Notes under the pieces: model-generated
Told to the model about the DNA's origin: nothing
What the model saw: only the letters and a program-made list of their open reading frames with translations
Database searches by the model: none
Source: DATGFB01 sp032160545
GTDB taxonomy: Bacteria > Actinomycetota > Actinomycetes > Mycobacteriales > Jatrophihabitantaceae
NCBI GenBank assembly: GCA_032160545.1
Contig: JAVHVN010000022.1
Coordinates: forward strand, 1 to 5,753
Length of the DNA: 5,753 nt
Reading direction: 5' to 3'
In this document: positions 1-5,753 of the stretch, piece after piece
Numbering within the stretch: the first letter of the stretch is position 1
Layout of the letters: every line of letters starts with the position of its first letter
Made by a program: the position numbers and the translations under genes

Positions 1-17
1 ACACTGCACGATCTCGG

Positions 18-39
18 ACCCGGGTCGTCGACACCGGGT
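18..39 (-). terminator. Hairpin after the minus-strand membrane protein gene
   Basis: ACCCGG at 18-23 pairs with CCGGGT at 34-39, and the inner GTC at 24-26 pairs with GAC at 30-32, leaving a bulged A at 33 and a three-base loop. This gives about nine G/C-rich base pairs. Read on the minus strand it begins six bases after the TAG stop at 46-48, where a terminator would be expected. No T-run follows on that strand, so it is not a textbook intrinsic terminator. It could instead be a U-less hairpin terminator or a 3'-end stabilising structure, and Rho-dependent termination cannot be excluded. Confidence 0.45.
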
Positions 40-45
40 GGCTGG

Positions 46-1107
46 CTAGTCCGCGCCCGCGACGGTGAAGCTGGTGGTGACGAAGATGTGGTGCGGCCAG
101 TTGACGCCGATGTAGTGGACCTCGTACTCACCGCTGCTCAGCTGCACGACTCGGTCGACGACACCACCGGGGTACGCGGCCAGCGCGGCCTCGGCTGCCT
201 TGTCGGCGGTCGTCCCGCTGACGATCGTCCCCGAGCCCTCGGTGTAGTTCGTCGGGATCTGGCCGACCTGCTTGGCCGTGCTGGGCGACCCCTGCTGGAA
301 CGGAACGACGCCTGCGGCCGTGGAGGCCGCGGCGGTCTCACTGCCAGCCGATTGGATCGTGACCAGCGTGGCGGTGATGGTGGTTCCGTTCGTCGTGCCG
401 AGGACGAGGACGGGTTCGCCCGTGGTGATCGCGCTCGCCGTGGTCGAACTCGTGCCGTTCTGGTAGGTGGTCGAGGAGCCCTCGTTGACGGTCACCTTCT
501 GACCGGCTGAGGTCGTCAGGGTGAAGCCGGACGAGGTCGTGCTCGTGACCGTGCCGGACGATCCGCCCTCGGCCGGGCCCGAGCGGGCGTTGGATCCACC
601 GCCAGTCGTACCGGCCGCCGCACCGCCGGCGGCCGCACCACCTGCCGCGCCGCCCGCAGCGCCGCCGGCCCCGAAACCGCCACCACCGGCGCGGAAACGC
701 CCCGCCACCGGCGACGTGCTCGCAGTCGACGTGGGCGACAGCGCGAGTGCGATCGACAGTGCGACGACCGCACACAGCAGCGCGGCGGCGACGCTCCACG
801 CCGCCCGGGTGCTCGCGAGCACCCGCCGCAGGCGCGACGCGCGTGCCTGCTCAGGCGCGGCACCGGGGGCCGGCCAGGAGGGCGAGAACTCTGGCGACCC
901 AGGCGATCCGGGCGGTGGCGCGGGAAATCCCGGAGCTGAGGGGAACGGTGGCCCAAATGCGGGCGGGGGAGTCGGCACCCCGCCCGCACCGGCACCGGCC
1001 TCGCCGCCCGCGCCGGTGCGAGATTCGGAAATCGGTCCCGACGGCTCGCCCGACTCGGGTCGAGGTGTGGGGGTCTCGCCGGGGTTGTTCGGTTCGTACT
1101 CGGTCAT
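46..1107 (-). CDS. Single-pass membrane protein with PepSY-like C-terminal domain, function unknown
   Basis: This encodes 353 residues of unrecognised function. The ATG at 1107 is chosen because AAGGAG (1120-1115) lies seven bases upstream; the stop is TAG. Residues 1-88 are rich in Pro, Gly and Ser and probably disordered and cytoplasmic. Arg-rich residues 89-101 precede one hydrophobic helix at about 103-124, which predicts N-inside, C-outside topology. Residues 138-170 are a Gly/Ala tract that looks like a flexible spacer. Residues 184-252 are Thr/Ser/Val-rich with alternating beta character, reminiscent of DUF5666-type domains. Residues 300-350 contain AAYPGG, then a G-E-Y-E-V strand, a WPHH motif and a final strand, which resembles PepSY-type domains found in actinobacterial cell-envelope proteins. 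No catalytic motif is visible. It is transcribed divergently from dnaK, and nothing shows that it shares the heat-shock control. The reading frame is secure; the domain labels are inference from pattern. Confidence 0.85.
   Translation of the reverse strand: MTEYEPNNPGETPTPRPESGEPSGPISESRTGAGGEAGAGAGGVPTPPPAFGPPFPSAPGFPAPPPGSPGSPEFSPSWPAPGAAPEQARASRLRRVLASTRAAWSVAAALLCAVVALSIALALSPTSTASTSPVAGRFRAGGGGFGAGGAAGGAAGGAAAGGAAAGTTGGGSNARSGPAEGGSSGTVTSTTSSGFTLTTSAGQKVTVNEGSSTTYQNGTSSTTASAITTGEPVLVLGTTNGTTITATLVTIQSAGSETAAASTAAGVVPFQQGSPSTAKQVGQIPTNYTEGSGTIVSGTTADKAAEAALAAYPGGVVDRVVQLSSGEYEVHYIGVNWPHHIFVTTSFTVAGAD
598..690 (-). repeat. Gly/Ala-rich low-complexity tract inside the membrane protein gene
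   Basis: Codons 140-170 of the minus-strand gene are almost all Gly and Ala, in GGAA- and GGAAA-like units built from GGC, GCC, GCG and GGT variants. The position just outside the predicted membrane helix suggests a flexible stalk. Simple GC-rich coding repeats of this kind tend to vary in length between strains by slippage. That variation is inference here. Confidence 0.55.
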
Positions 1108-1114
1108 GATGGCG

Positions 1115-1120
1115 CTCCTT
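1115..1120 (-). promoter_or_regulatory. Ribosome binding site of the membrane protein gene
   Basis: Read on the minus strand this is AAGGAG, seven bases before the ATG at 1107. It fixes the start of the membrane protein gene. Confidence 0.75.
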
Positions 1121-1319
1121 CAACGTCGGCCATGTCGTCGAGCGTGCGCAGGATTGCTTTGAAGTTTCTGTACGCCATCTGTGACCGGTCGGTGTGTTCG
1201 GGCCCGTTGTGTCCAGCTTCCCTCCAGAAAGCTCCCATCATCGGCAGCGCGCTGGGCCTCCCGCTCGGCCTCTGAGCCCACGGCGCCGTCACGAGTGTGA
1301 GCCAGACCACACCGTACGC
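1121..1319. other. Divergent intergenic region, mostly without recognisable signals
   Basis: This stretch separates the minus-strand membrane protein gene from the dnaK promoter. It should contain the promoter for the minus-strand gene, but I could not find a convincing -10/-35 pair on that strand, and no SigH-type GGAA...GTT pair either. A 24-codon open frame on the minus strand (1178-1104) overlaps the membrane protein start. No RNA gene or mobile element is visible. Confidence 0.5.
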
Positions 1320-1320
1320 G

Positions 1321-1346
1321 GGAACTTGAGCGGCCTCGACTCAGTT
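1321..1346 (+). promoter_or_regulatory. Candidate SigH/SigR-type stress promoter of the dnaK operon
   Basis: GGAAC at 1321-1325 and GTT at 1344-1346 are separated by exactly 18 bases. This matches the actinobacterial SigH/SigR pattern (GGAAT or GGAAC-like -35, 16-20 bases, GTT -10). dnaK operons of Mycobacterium and Corynebacterium are known SigH targets. The start of transcription would fall near 1353-1357, giving a leader of about 80 bases before the dnaK ATG. The motif is short, so the assignment is a prediction that gains weight from its position and from the operator inside its spacer. Confidence 0.5.
1325..1345 (+). promoter_or_regulatory. HAIR-like HspR operator
   Basis: CTTGAGC at 1325-1331, seven bases, then ACTCAGT at 1339-1345 matches the HspR-associated inverted repeat (HAIR, CTTGAGT-N7-ACTCAAG) at 11 of 14 positions with the exact spacer. 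The gene for the cognate repressor, hspR, ends the same operon. The site fills the spacer of the candidate SigH-type promoter, so bound HspR would block polymerase directly. The right arm is the weaker one. Confidence 0.7.
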
Positions 1347-1353
1347 TGGTTGA

Positions 1354-1382
1354 TTGAGTGCCGCGCCAGAGGGCAGTATCGA
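1354..1382 (+). promoter_or_regulatory. Possible housekeeping promoter for dnaK
   Basis: TTGAGT at 1354-1359 resembles a SigA -35 element, and TATCGA at 1377-1382, 17 bases later, keeps only the first half of the -10 consensus. A second reading is TTGATT (1350-1355) with CAGTAT (1374-1379). Basal dnaK expression is normally from a SigA-type promoter, but neither pair is strong. Confidence 0.2.
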
Positions 1383-1389
1383 AGGCGCG
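1362..1389 (+). other. Stem-loop in the predicted dnaK leader
   Basis: CGCGCC at 1362-1367 can pair with GGCGCG at 1384-1389 around a 16-base loop. It lies between the predicted transcription start and the dnaK ribosome binding site, which stays outside the stem. It is a plausible leader structure with no demonstrated role. In DNA this GC-rich a six-base stem can occur by chance. Confidence 0.25.
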
Positions 1390-1422
1390 CACAAGGACGC
1401 ATCACCCATCGACAACCACTGC

Positions 1423-1428
1423 AAGGAG
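1423..1428 (+). promoter_or_regulatory. Ribosome binding site of dnaK
   Basis: AAGGAG lies six bases before the ATG at 1435. It decides the start of dnaK against an upstream in-frame TTG at 1354 that falls within the promoter region. Confidence 0.85.
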
Positions 1429-1434
1429 AACACC

Positions 1435-3296
<1,862 letters not shown>

Positions 3297-3300
<4 letters not shown>

Positions 3301-4004
3301 CCGCTCCCTTCCAGGGGCAGGACGAGCCGGACCGGGTGATCATCCGCGACAAGCGGCGGATCGACCCGGTCACCGGCGCCGTGCGGGAGCCGGCACCCGA
3401 CCACGCCGACAGTGCGCCGGTCGCGCCGCCGGCCCCGTCGCCCGAGTCGGCCGAGGTGACTGCCTTGCAGGCCGCCATCGCCGAGCGCACCGCCGACCTG
3501 CAGCGAGTGCAGGCCGAGTACGCCAACTACCGCAAGCGCGCCGAGCGCGACCGGTTGGCGGCGGGCGAGGTCGCGGTCAGCAGGGTGCTCGCCGGACTGC
3601 TGCCCGTCCTCGACGACATCGATCGGGCTCGCCAGCACGGTGACCTGAGCGGTGCGTTCAAGGCGGTGGCCGACCAGCTCGACGCGATCTTCGACAAGCT
3701 GGGCCTGGAGTCCTTCGGCGCGGAGGGCGACCCGTTCGATCCGTCGATCCACGAAGCCGTCCTGCATGCCGAGAGCGAGGACGTCAGCGAGCCGACCTGC
3801 ACCACAGTCATGCGCCCGGGCTACAAGCACGGCGAGCGCCTGCTGAGAGCGGCCATGGTCGGGGTGACCGACCCCGTCCACCCGATCCCGCGAGACGCCA
3901 TGACGGCAACAGCTTCAGAAGTAGACCCGGCCCCCCGCGACGCCACCCCCACGCCAGATGAGGACGACGCATCGCCAGGCGACCCGGAACCGACAGCCGA
4001 GTAA
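3297..4004 (+). CDS. grpE: Nucleotide exchange factor GrpE
   Basis: GrpE dimers open the DnaK nucleotide-binding domain to release ADP and so restart the folding cycle. The product has 235 residues from a GTG whose last two bases and the next A form the dnaK TGA, a 4-nt overlap that implies translational coupling. The N-terminal 50 residues are charged and then Pro/Ala-rich, probably disordered. A long helix with coiled-coil character runs from about 53 to 98 and includes QAEYANYRKRAERDR. A shorter helical part covers about 98-135. The beta-wing domain covers about 137-193, with DPFDPSIHEAV (145-155) and GYKHGERLL (175-183), both typical of the family. Residues 200-235 form a Pro- and acid-rich tail beyond the conserved core. 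Cys168 is the only cysteine. The identification is secure from these motifs and the neighbours. Confidence 0.96.
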
Positions 4005-4039
4005 GCGCCCCACCCAAGAGCAACCGGCGAGACGAGAGC

Positions 4040-4046
4040 GGGGTGA
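4040..4046 (+). promoter_or_regulatory. Ribosome binding site of dnaJ
   Basis: GGGGTGA lies seven bases before the GTG at 4054 and matches the GGTGA half of the Shine-Dalgarno complement. A second AGGAG (4050-4054) runs into the start codon itself and is too close to serve this start. Confidence 0.5.
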
Positions 4047-4053
4047 CCCAGGA

Positions 4054-5259
4054 GTGAGCACGAAGGACTACATCGAGAAGGACTACTACAAGGCTCTCGG
4101 CGTCACCAAAGAAGCTTCGTCCGCCGAGATCAAGAAGGCCTATCGCAAGCTGGCCCGCGACCTGCACCCGGACAAAAACCCGGGCAACGCCGGGGCCGAG
4201 GCGCGGTTCAAGGAGATCTCCGAGGCATACGACGTGCTCTCGGACGACACCAAGCGCAAGGAGTACGACGAGGCCCGCACGCTGTTCAGCGGCGGCGGCT
4301 TCACCCCCGGCGGTTTCTCGACGGGCTTCCCAGGCGGCGGGGGCGGCGGCGCCACGTTCGACATGTCCGACTTGTTCGGCGGCTCGAGCGGCGGCAACCT
4401 CGGCGACCTGTTCGGCAATCTCTTCGGCAACGGTGCCGGCCCGACCCGTCCGCCGCGCAGCAGTGGCCCCACTCGCGGCCGCGACGTCGAGGCCGAGGTC
4501 ACCCTCGCGTTCGACGAGGCGGTGCACGGCGCCACGCTGCCGTTGCAGCTGTCCGGCCCGGCGACGTGCCGCAAGTGCCACGGCAGCGGTGCTCGCCCGG
4601 GGACGTCCCCGCGCCGGTGCCCGACCTGTGGTGGCACCGGCTCGATCTCGAACAACCAGGGCGGCTTCGGTTTCAGCGAGCCGTGCCGCGACTGCCGCGG
4701 CACCGGCCAGATCATCGACGACCCGTGCAACGAGTGCGGTGGCACCGGCTCGACCATCCAGACCCGGACGATCACCGTGCGCGTGCCCCCGGGCGTGCGC
4801 GACGGTGCGCGGCTGCGCATCCCCGGCAAGGGCACCCCTGGCCAGCGCGGTGCCCCGTCCGGCGATCTCTATGTCACCGTCCACGTGCGTACGCACCCGC
4901 TGTTCGGACGTTCGGGCGAGGACCTCACGCTCACCGTTCCGGTGACGTTCACCGAGGCCGCTCTCGGGACGACCCTGCGCGTGCCGACGATGAACGGCTC
5001 GGTCGGCGTGAAGATCCCCGCCGGCACACCGTCGGGCCGCACCCTGCGCGTGCGGGGCCGGGGCGTGCCGAAGAAGGACGGCGCGGGCGACCTGCTCGTC
5101 ACCGTCGAGGTGGCGGTGCCCCAGTCACTGAACGCCGAAGCACGCGAGGCGCTCGAGGCATACGGAGCCGCGCAGCACGGTGACCCGCGGCCCGAGATCA
5201 CCGCGGCGCTCGTGAACGGCGCGGGCCGGCACGCAACGACGGAGCAGACCGGTGGCTAA
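4054..5259 (+). CDS. dnaJ: Chaperone DnaJ (type I Hsp40)
   Basis: DnaJ presents unfolded clients to DnaK and stimulates its ATPase. The GTG at 4054 gives 401 residues beginning MSTKDYIEKDYY, which aligns with the start of mycobacterial DnaJ1 as I remember it. Upstream in-frame residues back to 3958 are a basic, uncharacteristic stretch inside grpE. The J domain covers 10-72, with the HPD motif at 38-40. The Gly/Phe-rich region (79-128) contains two DLF motifs (106-108 and 118-120), like the DIF motifs of the family. All four zinc-binding CxxCxGxG repeats are intact: Cys172/175, 189/192, 211/214 and 225/228. The C-terminal substrate-binding domains follow (about 236-355), then a variable tail. 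It therefore keeps every element of a class I DnaJ. It lies 49 bases after grpE and overlaps hspR by eight bases. Confidence 0.96.
   Translation: MSTKDYIEKDYYKALGVTKEASSAEIKKAYRKLARDLHPDKNPGNAGAEARFKEISEAYDVLSDDTKRKEYDEARTLFSGGGFTPGGFSTGFPGGGGGGATFDMSDLFGGSSGGNLGDLFGNLFGNGAGPTRPPRSSGPTRGRDVEAEVTLAFDEAVHGATLPLQLSGPATCRKCHGSGARPGTSPRRCPTCGGTGSISNNQGGFGFSEPCRDCRGTGQIIDDPCNECGGTGSTIQTRTITVRVPPGVRDGARLRIPGKGTPGQRGAPSGDLYVTVHVRTHPLFGRSGEDLTLTVPVTFTEAALGTTLRVPTMNGSVGVKIPAGTPSGRTLRVRGRGVPKKDGAGDLLVTVEVAVPQSLNAEAREALEAYGAAQHGDPRPEITAALVNGAGRHATTEQTGG
5241..5244 (+). promoter_or_regulatory. Ribosome binding site of hspR
   Basis: GGAG within the end of dnaJ lies seven bases before the GTG at 5252. It supports this start over the in-frame ATG at 5267, which has no purine-rich site at a suitable distance. 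Confidence 0.6.
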
Positions 5260-5644
5260 CACCCATATGCCGCCTGGCGTGCCCGAGGACGCACCGGTCT
5301 TCGTGATCTCCGTTGCCGCGCAGCTCGCCGGCATGCACGCCCAGACCCTGCGCCAGTACGACCGCCTCGGCCTGGTGTCGCCAGGCCGCACGGTCGGTGG
5401 CGGGCGGCGCTACTCGTGGCGTGACGTCGCGATGCTGCGCGAGGTGCAACGGCTCAGCCAGGACGAGGGCGTCAACCTCGCCGGCATCAAGCGGATCATC
5501 GAGCTCGAGTCGCACGTCGACGCGCTGCGGCAGCGGCTGGGCGAACTCGCCGACGCCCTCGACGCAGCGAACGCCGAGCTGCTGAAGCACCGCGGCCCGT
5601 CGACCGCCCTGGTCGTCTGGCAGCCGCAGTCGCGCCGCCGCTGA
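5252..5644 (+). CDS. hspR: Heat-shock repressor HspR (MerR family)
   Basis: HspR binds HAIR sites and represses the dnaK operon and often clpB; a HAIR-like site is present at 1325-1345. It encodes 130 residues from a GTG that overlaps the dnaJ stop by eight bases. The MerR-type winged-helix DNA-binding domain covers about 17-85: the helix-turn-helix segment around AAQLAGMHAQTLRQYDRLGL (22-41), the wing GGGRRYS (49-55) and helix DVAMLREVQRLSQDEG (58-73). A leucine-rich helix at 82-112 would form the dimer coiled coil. The C-terminus STALVVW (117-123) is the hydrophobic tail that, in mycobacterial HspR, makes DNA binding depend on DnaK. It is last in the operon, so repressor and chaperones are made together and form a feedback loop. 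The match to actinobacterial HspR is strong across the DNA-binding domain. Confidence 0.95.
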   Translation: MANTHMPPGVPEDAPVFVISVAAQLAGMHAQTLRQYDRLGLVSPGRTVGGGRRYSWRDVAMLREVQRLSQDEGVNLAGIKRIIELESHVDALRQRLGELADALDAANAELLKHRGPSTALVVWQPQSRRR

Positions 5645-5667
5645 GCCCGTTCGACCCGGGGGCGGTC

Positions 5668-5683
5668 CATCCGGCGACGGATG
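5668..5683 (+). terminator. Hairpin with GCGA tetraloop after hspR
   Basis: CATCCG at 5668-5673 pairs with CGGATG at 5678-5683 around GCGA, a GNRA-type tetraloop that is stable in RNA. It starts 23 bases after the hspR stop. No T-run follows, only CCCTTCGTTCC, so termination would be partial at best. It may equally be a leader element of the next gene, whose start lies 14 bases downstream. Confidence 0.35.
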
Positions 5684-5697
5684 ACACCCTTCGTTCC

Positions 5698-5753
5698 GTG
5701 AGCTTTCGTGTGCTGTTCGTCTGCACCGGCAACATCTGCCGGTCGCCGATCGC
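5698..5753 (+). CDS. Low-molecular-weight protein tyrosine phosphatase, N-terminal part
   Basis: Only the first 18 codons are inside the window. They contain the family's phosphate-binding loop at the usual position right after the first beta strand: VLFVCTGNICRSPI, with nucleophile Cys9, Arg15 and Ser16 of the C-x5-R-S motif. Members remove phosphate from tyrosine residues; some actinobacterial members act on host or envelope-associated proteins and others belong to the arsenate reductase branch. The GTG at 5698 is the only start in frame that leaves a normal N-terminus, and no ATG or GTG precedes it in frame back to hspR. No good Shine-Dalgarno sequence is visible. It lies 53 bases after hspR on the same strand, so read-through from the operon is possible. 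The substrate and subfamily cannot be told from this fragment. Confidence 0.85.
   Translation, partial: MSFRVLFVCTGNICRSPI

Noticed and set aside
521..1162. 213-residue plus-strand open frame opposite the membrane protein gene
   Set aside because: It is dominated by Pro/Ala runs that mirror the Gly/Ala and Pro-rich codons of the minus-strand gene, which has the better ribosome binding site and recognisable domain layout.
1215..1233. Inverted repeat AGCTT...AAGCT in the intergenic region
   Set aside because: Only five base pairs, not HAIR-like, and not positioned next to any recognised promoter or gene end.
1255..1272. Direct repeat GGCCTC twice, 12 bases apart, with a third copy at 1332-1337
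   Set aside because: A six-base GC-rich word recurs easily by chance in this composition, and the copies lie on no common spacing that fits a known regulator.
1354..1434. 27-codon upstream extension of dnaK from a TTG
   Set aside because: The TTG lies in the promoter/operator region, the extension has no family similarity, and AAGGAG sits at the right distance before the ATG at 1435.
3958..4053. 32-codon upstream extension of dnaJ from an ATG within grpE
   Set aside because: The extension is a basic out-of-frame reading of the grpE end with no DnaJ similarity. The GTG at 4054 gives the family's normal N-terminus.
3808..4896. 362-residue minus-strand frame opposite the grpE end and dnaJ
   Set aside because: Ala/Arg/Gly-rich shadow of dnaJ codon bias; no recognisable motif.

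Overview
The window is high-GC DNA, roughly two thirds G+C by eye with strong G/C preference at third codon positions. It carries the heat-shock chaperone operon dnaK-grpE-dnaJ-hspR in the order typical of Actinobacteria. The DnaK, DnaJ and HspR sequences resemble the mycobacterial and streptomycete proteins as I remember them. DnaK lacks the roughly 23-residue N-terminal insert of Gram-negative DnaKs, and HspR has the MerR-type fold and hydrophobic C-terminal tail of actinobacterial HspR. The source is therefore very probably an actinomycete. I cannot name the genus.

Layout. Positions 1-45 lie downstream of a minus-strand gene and hold a strong hairpin. Positions 46-1107 (minus) encode a 353-residue single-pass membrane protein: a Pro/Gly-rich cytoplasmic head, one transmembrane helix, a Gly/Ala-rich linker, a Thr/Ser-rich beta domain and a PepSY-like C-terminal domain. 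Its function is unknown. Positions 1108-1434 are the divergent intergenic region. Near the dnaK side it holds a candidate SigH/SigR-type promoter whose -35/-10 spacer is occupied by an HspR operator-like inverted repeat (HAIR). dnaK (1435-3300), grpE (3297-4004), dnaJ (4054-5259) and hspR (5252-5644) follow on the plus strand as one tight operon, with a 4-nt overlap, a 49-nt gap and an 8-nt overlap. After a 53-nt gap containing a small hairpin, the window ends in the first 18 codons of a low-molecular-weight protein tyrosine phosphatase (5698 onward).

How the genes work together. DnaK folds and protects proteins using ATP. DnaJ delivers clients and stimulates ATP hydrolysis, and GrpE releases ADP. 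HspR represses the operon from the HAIR sites. In actinobacteria HspR is known to depend on DnaK, so free DnaK signals that no more chaperone is needed, while unfolded protein titrates DnaK away and relieves repression. A SigH-like promoter would add activation under heat or thiol-oxidative stress.

I saw no mobile element, CRISPR array, tRNA or rRNA, and nothing that convincingly amounts to an undescribed system. The least understood item is the membrane protein divergent from dnaK. The most informative regulatory item is the nested promoter/operator.
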